From: Streptomyces mayonensis
Lineage (GTDB): Bacteria; Actinomycetota; Actinomycetes; Streptomycetales; Streptomycetaceae
Direction of reading: 5' to 3'
DNA: 45,701 nt
Assembly (NCBI RefSeq): GCF_018982965.1
Contig: NZ_JACBYP010000064.1
Span: forward strand, 1 to 45,701
The stretch's first letter is position 1. Each line of letters starts with the position of its first letter. The notes under the pieces are model-generated. The model saw only the letters and a list, made by a program, of their open reading frames with translations, was not told the DNA's origin and searched no databases. The position numbers and the translations under genes were made by a program. Shown here piece after piece: positions 24,334 through 32,772 of this stretch.

Positions 24334-25437
24334 ATGAACCACAGCACAACCGCCCGCACCGCCGGTGCCGCAGGCACTGCGGCTGCCGCCCGCACCGCCG
24401 TCACCGCGACCGAGATCCTGCTGCCGGGCGAGGTCGAGCCCGAGGGCCTTCAGCTGCGCACGCACGAGCTGCCGGCTCCGGCCAAGGGCCAGGTCGTCCT
24501 GCGGATGGAGGCGACCGGCGTCTCCTTCGCCGAGCAGCAGATGCGCCGCGGCAAGTACTTCGACCAGCCGCCGTTCCCCTTCGTGCCGGGCTACGACCTG
24601 GTCGGCACCGTCGTCAGGACGGGCCCCCAGGCCGACCCGGCGCTCGTCGGGCGCCGTTTCGCCGCGGTCACCAAGACCGGCGCCTGGGCCAGCCACCTCC
24701 TCGTCGACGCCGCCGACCTGATGCCGGTGCCCGACGGCATCGACCCGTCCGCCGCCGAGACGGTCGTCGTCAACGGCATCACCGCCTGGCAGATGCTGCA
24801 CCGCACCGCCGAGGTCGAGGCCGGCGGCACGATCGTGGTCCTGGGCGCCAACGGCGGCGTCGGCTCCATCCTCGTCCAGCTCGCCCGCCACGCCGGCATC
24901 ACCGTGATCGGCACCGCCTCCCCCCGCCACCACGACGCGCTGCGGGGGCTCGGCGTCACCCCCGTCGACTACCGCGACCCGGACATGTACGCCCGCATCC
25001 GCAAGCTCGCCCCGGACGGAGTGGACGCGGTCTTCGACCACGTCGGCGGCCCCGGCATCGAGGACTCCTGGAAGCTGCTGCGCCGCGGCGGCACCCTCGT
25101 CTCCTACGGCACCGCGGCGACCAAGGACGAGGAGGGCAACTCCCAGGCCCCCGTCCTCAAGCTCTTCGCCCGCCTCGGCGCCTGGAACGCCATGCCCAAC
25201 GGCAGGAGCGCCCACTTCTACAACTTCTGGGCGGGCAGCCGCCGTTGCCGGTCCTCCTGGCAGCGCCGCCTGGCCGAGGACCTCGGCAGCGTCCTGCGCC
25301 TGCTGGCCGACGGCAGCGTGACCCCGCAGATCGCCGGGACCTTCCCGCTGGCCGACGCGGCCGCCGCCCTGCGGCTGGCCGAGTCCCGCACCGTCGCCGG
25401 CAAGGTCGTCATCGTCCCCGGACCGGTCGAGGCCTGA
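24334..25437 (+). CDS. Quinone oxidoreductase-like medium-chain dehydrogenase
   Basis: NADPH-dependent oxidoreductase of the medium-chain (zinc-free, QOR-like) family, 367 residues. The GroES-like half has GVSFAEQQMRRGKYFDQPPF and FVPGYDLVGTV. The Rossmann half has VVLGANGGVGSILVQLARHA and AVFDHVGGPGIEDSWKLLRR. No structural or catalytic zinc cysteines are evident. The first 25 residues are an Ala/Thr-rich lead. ATG at 24334 follows AAGGGGAAC. Two palindromes upstream suggest repression by a dimeric regulator; the HxlR-type protein encoded at 26082 is a candidate because that family often controls quinone reductases. Confidence 0.9.
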   Translation: MNHSTTARTAGAAGTAAAARTAVTATEILLPGEVEPEGLQLRTHELPAPAKGQVVLRMEATGVSFAEQQMRRGKYFDQPPFPFVPGYDLVGTVVRTGPQADPALVGRRFAAVTKTGAWASHLLVDAADLMPVPDGIDPSAAETVVVNGITAWQMLHRTAEVEAGGTIVVLGANGGVGSILVQLARHAGITVIGTASPRHHDALRGLGVTPVDYRDPDMYARIRKLAPDGVDAVFDHVGGPGIEDSWKLLRRGGTLVSYGTAATKDEEGNSQAPVLKLFARLGAWNAMPNGRSAHFYNFWAGSRRCRSSWQRRLAEDLGSVLRLLADGSVTPQIAGTFPLADAAAALRLAESRTVAGKVVIVPGPVEA

Positions 25438-25440
25438 CCC

Positions 25441-25515
25441 CGCCCTGCGCACGCCCGCCCTGCGCACGCCCGCCCTACGTCCGCCCGTCCTGCGCACGCT
25501 CGCCGTGCGTACGCT
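25441..25515. repeat. 15-bp tandem repeat, five copies
   Basis: Five units close to CGCCCTGCGCACGCC, the first two identical, directly after the oxidoreductase stop. Degenerate copies continue to about 25560. The repeat fills the gap before the convergent RidA gene. Confidence 0.88.
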
Positions 25516-25584
25516 GCCCTGCGCAGGCCCTACGCACGCCCTGTGCCCGCCCTGGCCCCCCGGGAGCCCCGCCGCAGGACCCGT

Positions 25585-25995
25585 TCAGCCGACCAGCGCC
25601 GTCGCCTCGACCTCGACGAGCACGTCCGGCTCGAACAGGTAGTCCACGCCGATCAGGGACGCCGGCGGCATGGGGAGCGGGAGCCCGATCTCCCCGGCGA
25701 CGGCCTCCACGCCGGCCATGAAGGCGTCGATCTTCTCCGGACGCCACCCGGTCACGTAGAACGTCAGCCGCAGCACGTCCGCGAACGACGCACCCGCGCC
25801 CGTCAGCCCGACCGCGGTGTTGCGCAGCGCCTGGGAGACCTGCCCGGCCAGATCGCCGGGCGCGACCGGCGTCCCGTCGGCCCGGCGCGCGATCTGCCCG
25901 CTGACATGGACGTGCGTCGCGCCGGTCCCGACGGCCACGTGGTGGTACGGAGTCGGTTGCAGCATGCCTCGCGGAGTGAAGTGCCGAACGGCCAT
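25585..25995 (-). CDS. RidA/YjgF-family protein
   Basis: Rid-family protein of 136 residues, the usual length. Typical stretches are HVHVSGQIARRADGTPVAPG, LAGQVSQALRNTAVGLTGAG, VLRLTFYVTGW and the C-terminal VLVEVEATALVG. Classic RidA hydrolyses reactive enamines/imines and carries an Arg near the C-terminus; here the matching stretch (FEPDVLVEVEA) has none, so it may belong to another Rid subfamily. It is divergent from an HxlR-type regulator 86 bp away, which probably controls it. Confidence 0.9.
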   Translation of the reverse strand: MAVRHFTPRGMLQPTPYHHVAVGTGATHVHVSGQIARRADGTPVAPGDLAGQVSQALRNTAVGLTGAGASFADVLRLTFYVTGWRPEKIDAFMAGVEAVAGEIGLPLPMPPASLIGVDYLFEPDVLVEVEATALVG

Positions 25996-26081
25996 GGACG
26001 CTCTCCTGTTGTTCGGTCCGATCCAGGTATCCGTAAGCTACTTGGTGGAAGAAGGACACTTCAACGAAACCAGGTTCCCCC

Positions 26082-26516
26082 ATGGACACCGTTCGCATCT
26101 CCCCTCCGCACCGCGAACTGCTCGACCAGGTGCTCGACAAGTGGTCGCTCAGCGTCCTCAGCGAACTGTGCGAACGCCCGTGCCGCTTCAACGAGCTGCG
26201 CAGGGCCGTACCGCAGGTGACCCAGAAGTCGCTGACCGCGACCCTGCGGCGCCTGGAGCGCAACGGCGTGATCGAACGCGAGGTCGTGTCCACCCGTCCC
26301 GTGGCGGTCAGCTACCGCATCACGCCCCTCGGCAAGACCCTGCGACCTCCCGTCGACGCGCTGCTCGCCTGGGCCGCGGAACACATGCCCGCCGTCACCC
26401 GCGCCCGCGAGGCCTTCGACGGCCCGGAGGTGGTACCCGGCCCGGACGGCGGCGGCACCCCGCAGGCCGGAGCGGGAGCAGGAGAGCCGGGAGAGCAAGG
26501 AGCGACGCACAAGTGA
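26082..26516 (+). CDS. HxlR-family transcriptional regulator
   Basis: MarR/HxlR-type winged-helix regulator of 144 residues. The domain covers about 10-105, with the family pattern LDKWSLSVLSELCERPCRFN, ELRRAVPQVTQKSLTATLRR and LERNGVIEREV. It lacks the N-terminal cysteine used for redox sensing by YodB-like members; Cys30 and Cys34 (ELCERPC) are the nearest. The C-terminal 40 residues are a Gly/Pro-rich tail. It is divergent from RidA and its stop overlaps the start of the following SDR gene (GTGA), so the regulator and SDR are co-translated. Confidence 0.92.
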   Translation: MDTVRISPPHRELLDQVLDKWSLSVLSELCERPCRFNELRRAVPQVTQKSLTATLRRLERNGVIEREVVSTRPVAVSYRITPLGKTLRPPVDALLAWAAEHMPAVTRAREAFDGPEVVPGPDGGGTPQAGAGAGEPGEQGATHK

Positions 26517-27409
26517 GCACCGCAGACACCCCAGACACCCCAGACACCGCAGGCACCGCAGGCACCGCAGGCACTGTGAGCACCGGGAGCACACGGCAGG
26601 GCACGGCCCTGGTGACGGGAGCCTCCTCCGGCATCGGCGCGGCGTACGCACGGCGGCTCGCCGCACGGGGGTGGGACACCGTCCTGGTGGCCAGGAGGGC
26701 ACAGCGGCTCGACGACCTCGCCCGACAACTGCGGGAGGACGGTACGGGCATCCGCGTGGAGACCCTGGTGGCCGACCTCTCGGACCCCGCGGACCTGGAG
26801 CGGGTGGCGCAACGGGCCGCCGGCGACGACATCGGTTTCCTCCTCAACAACGCGGGGATCAACGGCTACGGCCCGTTCACCGACCTCGACCCGGCCCTGC
26901 TGCGGAAGGTGCTGGACATCAACGTCCTCGCCGTCACCGTCCTGGCCCGGGCGGCGGTCGCGGCCATGCGGGAGCGCGGACACGGCACCCTCGTCAACGT
27001 GGCCTCGCAACTGGCCTTCGCCGGCTCCCTGCCGCCGGGACCGCTGCCCGAGCGCGCGGTGTACGGCGGTACGAAGGGCTACGTGGTCACCTTCACCCGC
27101 ACCCTCGCCGCCGAACTGGCCGGCACACCCCTGCACGTCCAGGTGCTCTGCCCCGGCCTGACCGCGACCGAGTTCCACCGCTCGCGCGGCGAGGAGCCGG
27201 TCGGGGGCCGCGAACAGCGGGTGCACGAAGAGGGCGGCATGCCGGTGGACCAGGTCGTCGACGCTTCACTGGCAGCGCTGGACGCCGACGACGTGGTGTG
27301 CGTACCGGGGCTTCGGGACACCGCCCCGATCGAACGCCTGACAGACGCAGAACGAGCCGTCCGCGAGGCGTCCCGCCCGCCAACGCCCAAGCGGGACACG
27401 GCCCGGTGA
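26513..27409 (+). CDS. Short-chain dehydrogenase/reductase (SDR)
   Basis: Classical SDR of 298 residues. The cofactor motif is VTGASSGIGAAYA, then LLNNAGINGYG and the catalytic YGGTKGYVVTF; the catalytic Ser is in VASQLAF. The start GTG at 26513 overlaps the HxlR stop. The N-terminal 25 residues are a Thr/Asp/Pro/Ala/Gly tail (DTPDTPDTAGTAGTAGT) encoded by a 9-bp DNA repeat and are absent from typical family members. The oxidoreductase, RidA, HxlR and this SDR together look like a reactive-carbonyl or quinone detoxification group. Confidence 0.92.
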   Translation: MSTADTPDTPDTAGTAGTAGTVSTGSTRQGTALVTGASSGIGAAYARRLAARGWDTVLVARRAQRLDDLARQLREDGTGIRVETLVADLSDPADLERVAQRAAGDDIGFLLNNAGINGYGPFTDLDPALLRKVLDINVLAVTVLARAAVAAMRERGHGTLVNVASQLAFAGSLPPGPLPERAVYGGTKGYVVTFTRTLAAELAGTPLHVQVLCPGLTATEFHRSRGEEPVGGREQRVHEEGGMPVDQVVDASLAALDADDVVCVPGLRDTAPIERLTDAERAVREASRPPTPKRDTAR

Positions 27410-27466
27410 CCACCACGACCCACCGGCCGCCACGGCGCCCCGCCGCGCCCCCTCCCCCCGCTCCCC

Positions 27467-29062
27467 TCAGCCGGACGACCGGTCGCAGGTGACGTCCGCG
27501 GTCGGCAGGCGGCCGGTGGCCAGGTAGGTGTTGACCGTCGCGTCGGCACAGGAGTTGCCGAAGACGCCGTATACGGCGTGCTGGTCCGCGCCGCGGAGGG
27601 TGACCAGGCGGGACGAGGGCCACATGCGGCGCAGCGACTGCGCGCTCCGGTAGGTGGTCCGCGGGTCGCCGGTCGCGTTGACGAGCAGGGCCGGGAAGTC
27701 GTCGCGCACCGTGGTCGGGCGTTCGCGCGGCGGGTCCCAGAAGGCGCACGGAGTGATGTTGTTGGCCACGGGACCGAAGAACGGGTCGCTCGCGCGGGAC
27801 CGTTGGACATCGCGCCAGTACACCTCGGGGGAGCGCGGCGCGGCCACGTCCCCGCACAGGACCGCCGTCTGCACACTGCCGTACGCGGAGTCGGATCCGC
27901 TCAGCAGGAAGTCGAGCGTCTCGCCCAGCCAGGGCGAGGGCGTGACCGTGCGGCCGTCGGCGGCGCGGCGCATGTCCCGTACGGCGCGGGCGAGATCGGC
28001 GTAGGCGGCGTCGTTGTCCTGCGAGAGGCCGTTGAGGACGAGGACGGGCACCAGCTGGTCGTCCACCCGGTGTCCGCCGATCGGCAGCGGCGTGTGTCCG
28101 GCCGCCGCCTGGACGCGCTCCACGGTCGCGAGCACCCGGCCCGGGGTACGGCCCAGACCGTAGGCGGCGTCGCGGGCTGCCGCCCACGCGGCCCAGCCCT
28201 TGAGGGCGTGCCGGTTGGCCGGTTCCGTGCCGCGCAGCAGGCGGGGGCTGTAGCGGTCGGGCGCGAGGACGCCGTCGAGCACGACCCGGTCGGTGCGGCC
28301 GGGGAACATCGTGGCGTACACCTGGCCCAGGTAGGTGCCGTAGGAGTACCCGAGGTAGGAGATCCTGCGCTCGCCGAGCGCGGCGCGGACGACGTCCATG
28401 TCGCGGGCGGTGTTCCGGGTCGTGACGTACGGCAGGACCTCGCCCTGCGACGTCCGGCAGCGATCGGCGAGGTCCTCGGCCACGGCCACCGAACGGTCGA
28501 AGCCCGCGCGGTCCTTCCCCGCCCCGTGTATGAAGGAGCCGGTGGGCCAGTGGCAGTCCAGCGGTGTGCTCCGGCCGACAAAACGGGGGTCGACGCCCAC
28601 CACGTCGTACCGCTCCCCGACCTGCCGCATCGCCGCGCGCACCCACGGCGGGTCGCCGAGCGACTGCCCGCCGGGGCCGCCGCCGTTGAGCAGCAGCGCG
28701 CCCACGCGGTGTGCGGTGTCCGTGGCCCGGATCCGCGAGATCGCGACGGTGATGGTGCGGCCGTCCGGTTCGTCGTAGTTCAACGGGACGGTGACGTCGG
28801 CGCACTGGGCGCCCGCCTGTTGGAGTTCCTTGCCGGTCTCGTCCTCGGGCCCGAGCAGGCAGCTCCTCCAGTCGAGGTGCTGCCGGTGGTAGCGGGCGAG
28901 CGGGTCCGCGGTCGCGGGCCCGGCCGGGGCAGTGCGGGCGGTCGTGGGCACGGTCCCGGTCGCTGCCGCGGGCGACGCGGTGACGGCGAACGCCCCGGCC
29001 AGGCACAGGGCGACGCCGGCCGCGGTGCGTGAGCGGAGCCGGTGCGGGAAACGGGTGGTCAT
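27467..29062 (-). CDS. Secreted alpha/beta hydrolase, tripeptidyl-aminopeptidase-like
   Basis: Exported serine hydrolase of 531 residues, like the SlpD/SlpE/Tap proteins of Streptomyces. A signal peptide (about 1-35) ends in ASPAAATG. The fold shows ALLLNGGGPGGQS (oxyanion region), nucleophile Ser in YLGYSYGTYLGQ, the Asp in VNATGDPRT and the His in GADQHAVYG. The C-terminal TAP-like domain includes a cysteine pair region (NSCADATVN, TCDRS). Start 29062 follows GGAAGGA and overlaps the stop of the upstream serine hydrolase gene. It probably removes N-terminal peptides from secreted proteins. Confidence 0.92.
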   Translation of the reverse strand: MTTRFPHRLRSRTAAGVALCLAGAFAVTASPAAATGTVPTTARTAPAGPATADPLARYHRQHLDWRSCLLGPEDETGKELQQAGAQCADVTVPLNYDEPDGRTITVAISRIRATDTAHRVGALLLNGGGPGGQSLGDPPWVRAAMRQVGERYDVVGVDPRFVGRSTPLDCHWPTGSFIHGAGKDRAGFDRSVAVAEDLADRCRTSQGEVLPYVTTRNTARDMDVVRAALGERRISYLGYSYGTYLGQVYATMFPGRTDRVVLDGVLAPDRYSPRLLRGTEPANRHALKGWAAWAAARDAAYGLGRTPGRVLATVERVQAAAGHTPLPIGGHRVDDQLVPVLVLNGLSQDNDAAYADLARAVRDMRRAADGRTVTPSPWLGETLDFLLSGSDSAYGSVQTAVLCGDVAAPRSPEVYWRDVQRSRASDPFFGPVANNITPCAFWDPPRERPTTVRDDFPALLVNATGDPRTTYRSAQSLRRMWPSSRLVTLRGADQHAVYGVFGNSCADATVNTYLATGRLPTADVTCDRSSG

Positions 29063-30297
29063 GCGGGCGTCCTTCCGGAAGACCTGCCCTCGCAGAGGGA
29101 CTTGTCGACGACGTCGAGGAAGTCGAGTTCGGCCTCGAGCGAGTCGGGCACTTGGTTCAGGGCGACGGCGGCGCTCCGGCCGCCGGGGCCGACGGCGACG
29201 AGGGCACGGTGACCGCCGGGCACCGTACCGGCGTGCCCCCACCACACTCCGCCGCAGGACAGCGGCGTCGAGATCAGGCCCAGTCCGTAGCGGGCGCCCG
29301 GCCACACCCGGTCGGGGTCGGCCTCCACCGTGCGCCGCATCTCGGCCAGTTGGGCCGCGGGCAGCAGCCGTCCGTCGAACAGGGCGGTGGCGAACCGCGT
29401 CAGGTCGCCCGGCGACGAGACCAGGGCGCCGCCGGCACCGGCGAAGGTCATGTTCCAGTCGGTGCCGTCGACGCGCCGGCCGTCGCCGTCGACGAAGTAG
29501 CTGCGGGAGTGGGGGCCGTGGACGCGGGTGTCGTCACCGGGCCAGTAGGTGTCGTGCAGTCCCAGGGGCTTGATGAAACGGCGGTCGATCTCCGCCTCGG
29601 GGGTACGGCCGGTCACCTCGCGGACGAGCAGGCCGAGGACGAGGTAGTTGGTGGTGGCGTAGTGCCAGGTGCCCTCCGGGCGCGGGAGTTCAAGAGCGCG
29701 CCGCACGAGGTCGCGCGGTTCGAAGTGCCGGTACCGCAGTTGCTCGGGGCGTTCCCACTCGGGACTCTCGAGGTAGTCGGGCAGTCCGCTGGTGTGCCGC
29801 AGGAGTTGGCGCACGGTGATCCGGCTCCCGTCGTGACCGTGCCCCCGGATCAGTCTGGGCAGCCGGCGGTCGACGGACTCGTCCAGCGAGAGCCGCTGCT
29901 CGGCGACGAGTTGGAGGACGAGCGCCGCGGTGAAGGTCTTGGTCACACTGCCGACGCGCAGCCGGTCACCGGTGTCCATCGGCCGTCCGGTACGCAGGTC
30001 CGCCGTCCCGGCGGCCTCGGACCAGCGTCCGCAACGCCCGTCCTCGGCAGGGTCGGTCACCAGAACCGCGGCTCCGGTGATGCCGTCGTGCTCGGTGAGG
30101 AGGCGCAGCGCCCGGCGGGTCTCGTCCTGCCCGCCGCAGCCGCTGTCGCTGGACTCGCCCGGCGCCCGCGCACTCGCCGCCGGGCCGGTGGCCAGCACGG
30201 TCGCCGTCACGAGGGCAAGGAGCCCGAAACGCCTGCCGTTCCGCGAAACGGACAAGTGCGAAGCAGACAAGCGCGAAGCAGATAAGAAGGTTGGCAT
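29059..30297 (-). CDS. Secreted beta-lactamase/D-Ala-D-Ala carboxypeptidase-like serine hydrolase
   Basis: Class C beta-lactamase-fold protein of 412 residues. A signal peptide covers about 1-43. The SxxK motif is SVTK (117-120) and the HxG motif is HAG in WWGHAGTVPGG. The YxN motif reads YATTN (213-217), with Thr where R61-type enzymes have Asn, so catalysis may differ. The stop overlaps the start of the tripeptidyl-aminopeptidase-like gene (ATGA), so the two exported hydrolases are coupled. The ATG at 30297 has no clear ribosome binding site, and the first 20 residues come from a 15-bp repeat, so translation may begin slightly downstream. Confidence 0.9.
   Translation of the reverse strand: MPTFLSASRLSASHLSVSRNGRRFGLLALVTATVLATGPAASARAPGESSDSGCGGQDETRRALRLLTEHDGITGAAVLVTDPAEDGRCGRWSEAAGTADLRTGRPMDTGDRLRVGSVTKTFTAALVLQLVAEQRLSLDESVDRRLPRLIRGHGHDGSRITVRQLLRHTSGLPDYLESPEWERPEQLRYRHFEPRDLVRRALELPRPEGTWHYATTNYLVLGLLVREVTGRTPEAEIDRRFIKPLGLHDTYWPGDDTRVHGPHSRSYFVDGDGRRVDGTDWNMTFAGAGGALVSSPGDLTRFATALFDGRLLPAAQLAEMRRTVEADPDRVWPGARYGLGLISTPLSCGGVWWGHAGTVPGGHRALVAVGPGGRSAAVALNQVPDSLEAELDFLDVVDKSLCEGRSSGRTPA
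30251..30290. repeat. 15-bp tandem repeat in the serine hydrolase N-terminal codons
   Basis: GACAAGTGCGAAGCA (30251-30265) and GACAAGCGCGAAGCA (30266-30280) differ by one base and are followed by a partial third unit. They encode the Ser/Ala/Leu-rich first residues of the secreted hydrolase. Confidence 0.8.
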
Positions 30298-30533
30298 ACC
30301 GCGTCACGGTAGCCACGGGATACCCCGCGGTCGCTCCGGCAGGCAGGTGCTCGAAACCGGAGGCCGCCCCGACCGGCGAACCGGGAGCGATCCCCCTGGA
30401 CAACCGGAACCTCCCACTGATAGCCGACACGGCCTGACCGCCAGTACGCCAGTACGCCGGAACACGGCAGTCGGCAGTGGAGGTCGGGGTCGGCGTCCGA
30501 GGCCGGGAGGCGGGGAGCGCTTGGCCGGGCGGT

Positions 30534-31268
30534 TCAGGCGGTGGGCTCGGCGAGGAAGCGGTCGAGGGCGGTGAAGACTGCCTCGGGTTCCTCGCGGAGG
30601 GGCAGGTGTCCCGCGCCGGGGACGAGCGTGAAACGCCCAGAGGGAAACGCGGCCGCGTAGGCGCGGCCGAAGTCGGGGGTGACGACCGTGTCGTCGGCGC
30701 CCCAGATCACGAGAACGGGACAGGTGACCGTGGACAGGCGTGCCAGTAGTCCCGGGTCGTGCAGGTCCGGGCCGGTGTAGGCGCGCAGGGCGGTGGGCGT
30801 CCGGGCGGGCGGACCGCCGGGTGCCGCCGGCGTGCGGGTGCCGGGCGGCGGCCCACTGGGCAGGTTGACTCGATGGCCTGGGATCTCGGGCCCGATGGCG
30901 TCCATGAGGACGAGCCGGGAGATGCGGCCGGCGCGGTCGTCCACGGCCATCCGGGCGGCGATCCAGCCGCCGAAGGAGGTGCCGACCACGGTCACGCCGT
31001 CCAACTCCCGCCGGTCGAGCAGGGCGTGGTACGTGGCGGCGAGGGCGGCCACGGAGTCGAGCGCGGCGGGTCTCACGGTGCCGTCCCAGCCCGGATGGGT
31101 GGGTGCCAGGACCCGGTGCCCGGCGGCGAGGTGGTCGACGAGGGGGGTGAGGCCGGCGGGACCGGGCGCGCCGTGCAGGACGAGTACCGGGCCGCCCTCT
31201 CCGGCCTCCCGTACGGTCAGATCGAGGCCGGACCGTACGGTGACGACTCGTGGGACGGGCGCGGTCAT
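30534..31268 (-). CDS. Alpha/beta hydrolase
   Basis: Cytoplasmic alpha/beta-fold hydrolase of 244 residues. The oxyanion loop is VLVLHGAPGPAG, the nucleophile elbow is VVGTSFGGW, the acid is in VIWGADDTVV and the His is in VPGAGHLPL, so the triad is complete. It lies 109 bp downstream of a TetX-like flavoprotein on the same strand, with a 12-bp tandem repeat between them, and may act in the same TetR-controlled unit. The substrate is unknown. Confidence 0.9.
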   Translation of the reverse strand: MTAPVPRVVTVRSGLDLTVREAGEGGPVLVLHGAPGPAGLTPLVDHLAAGHRVLAPTHPGWDGTVRPAALDSVAALAATYHALLDRRELDGVTVVGTSFGGWIAARMAVDDRAGRISRLVLMDAIGPEIPGHRVNLPSGPPPGTRTPAAPGGPPARTPTALRAYTGPDLHDPGLLARLSTVTCPVLVIWGADDTVVTPDFGRAYAAAFPSGRFTLVPGAGHLPLREEPEAVFTALDRFLAEPTA

Positions 31269-31300
31269 GTTTTCTCCCGGATCGCGTGGACGCTGCCGGT

Positions 31301-31372
31301 GGTGCGGTCGGCGGTGTGGCCGGTGGTGTGGTCGGTGGTGCGGTCAGCGGTGTGGCCGATGGCGCTGTCGGC
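31301..31372. repeat. 12-bp tandem repeat, six copies
   Basis: Six units of the form GGTGTGGCCGGT (31301-31372). They fill the gap between the alpha/beta hydrolase start and the stop of the flavoprotein gene. Confidence 0.88.
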
Positions 31373-31377
31373 GGTGG

Positions 31378-32517
31378 TCACCCGGCGGCCGGTCCGGCGG
31401 TGAAGAACTCGATCATCTGCTCCAGTCCCCGGTCGCCGAACATCGTCTCCAGGCTGGCGGCGGACTCGGCCGCGGACGCCTCGCTGCGCGGGAAGAGGGC
31501 CTGTTCGTAGGAGGCGAGCGCGGCCTCGGTGTCGCCGGGGCGGGCGGCGATCGCCTCGGCGAGTTCCGCACCGTCGAGCATGGCCAGGTTGGCGCCCTCG
31601 CCGGCGAAGGGGGACATGAGGTGGGCGGCGTCACCGAGGAGCGTCACACCCGCGGTCCGTTCCCAGCGGTGTCCGACGGGCAGGGCGTGGATACGGCGCG
31701 GGGTGACCGTGTCCGCGTCGGCGACCAGGCCGCGCAGATCCTCGTGCCAGCCTTCGAATTGGGTGAGGACGGCGGCCTTGGCGGCGGCGAGGTCGGTGAA
31801 GTCGACGGTGTCCAGCCAGCCCTCGTCGGCCTTCAGAGCGGCGTAGACGTGGAGGCTGCCGTCGGTCTCGCGGTGCGCGAGGAAACCGCGCCGACCGCCC
31901 AGGCTGATGAAGAAACCGCCCCCGACGAGGGCGGCGCTGCGCGGGTGGCGGGCGTCGGCGTCGTGCAGGTCGGTCTCGGCGAAGGAGACGCCGGTGTAGG
32001 CGGGCGTGGCGTCGGAGAGCAGGGGCCGCACCCGGGACCAGGCCCCGTCGGCGCCGATCAGGAGGTCGGTGGTGAGAGTGGAGCCGTCGGCGAACGTCAC
32101 CTCGTGGCGGCCGTCGCCCAGCGCCCGGGCGGCGGTGACCTTCCTGCCCCAGCGGACCGTGCCGTCGGGCAGCGAGTTCAGGAGCAGGTCGCGCAGGTCG
32201 CCGCGGTCCACCTCCGGACGGGCGCCGGTTCCGTCGTCCTTCTCGCGGACGTGAACGGTGGCGTCCGGGCCGACCAGGCGCATCTCCTGGCCGCCCCCGT
32301 GGACGATCTCGAGGAAGTCCTCGTGGAGTCCGGCGGCGTGCAGCGCCTTCTGGCCGCTCTCCTCGTGGATGTCGAGCATGCCGCCCTGGGTACGGGCCGT
32401 GGCGGACGCCTCCAGTTCGAAGACGGCGGCCTGGACGCCGTGGACGTGCAGGACGCGGGCGGCGGTGAGGCCGCCGAGGCCCCCACCGATGATCGCGACG
32501 GGGTGATGGGTGCTCAT
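31378..32517 (-). CDS. FAD-dependent monooxygenase, TetX-like
   Basis: Class A flavoprotein monooxygenase of 379 residues. The N-terminal dinucleotide fold is VAIIGGGLGGLTAARVL, the middle DG motif is DLLIGADGAWSRVR and the second FAD motif is VTLLGDAAHLMSPFAGEGAN followed by LAMLDG. This last motif closely resembles tetracycline-inactivating TetX. It probably hydroxylates an aromatic or polyketide compound using NADPH and oxygen. A TetR gene lies upstream on the same strand, and a perfect palindrome upstream of this gene matches one by the TetR start, pointing to ligand-induced control. Tetracycline as substrate is only a possibility. Confidence 0.92.
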   Translation of the reverse strand: MSTHHPVAIIGGGLGGLTAARVLHVHGVQAAVFELEASATARTQGGMLDIHEESGQKALHAAGLHEDFLEIVHGGGQEMRLVGPDATVHVREKDDGTGARPEVDRGDLRDLLLNSLPDGTVRWGRKVTAARALGDGRHEVTFADGSTLTTDLLIGADGAWSRVRPLLSDATPAYTGVSFAETDLHDADARHPRSAALVGGGFFISLGGRRGFLAHRETDGSLHVYAALKADEGWLDTVDFTDLAAAKAAVLTQFEGWHEDLRGLVADADTVTPRRIHALPVGHRWERTAGVTLLGDAAHLMSPFAGEGANLAMLDGAELAEAIAARPGDTEAALASYEQALFPRSEASAAESAASLETMFGDRGLEQMIEFFTAGPAAG

Positions 32518-32654
32518 GGGGTCCTCCGACTGATCGACCGAGCGCGCACGAACCCGCAGCTCGGGAAGGGGTCCGGAGCCCGCACCGCCCGCCCCGCCGC
32601 GGGGCGACGGAACGGTCGGGCGTGCGGCGGTCCGGCCGTTACGCCTCCACGATA

Positions 32655-32682
32655 ACGAACATGTTCGTCACGTACAAGTTCG
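32655..32682. promoter_or_regulatory. Tandem TetR operators upstream of the flavoprotein
   Basis: ACGAACATGTTCGT (32655-32668) is a perfect 14-bp palindrome. A second element, CGTACAAGTTCG (32671-32682), matches the 12-bp core in 10 positions, 15 bp further on. The core CGAACATGTTCG shares the pattern CGAACRYGTTCG with a site at 33479. Confidence 0.75.
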
Positions 32683-32772
32683 CAAGAAGGTGTGTCGCGA
32701 CGCGACCGCCGCCGGCCCGTTCGCGGGCGGCCAGTCGGCCGGCGGGGCTTCAGTCGTTCGCGCCGGGGGCCT

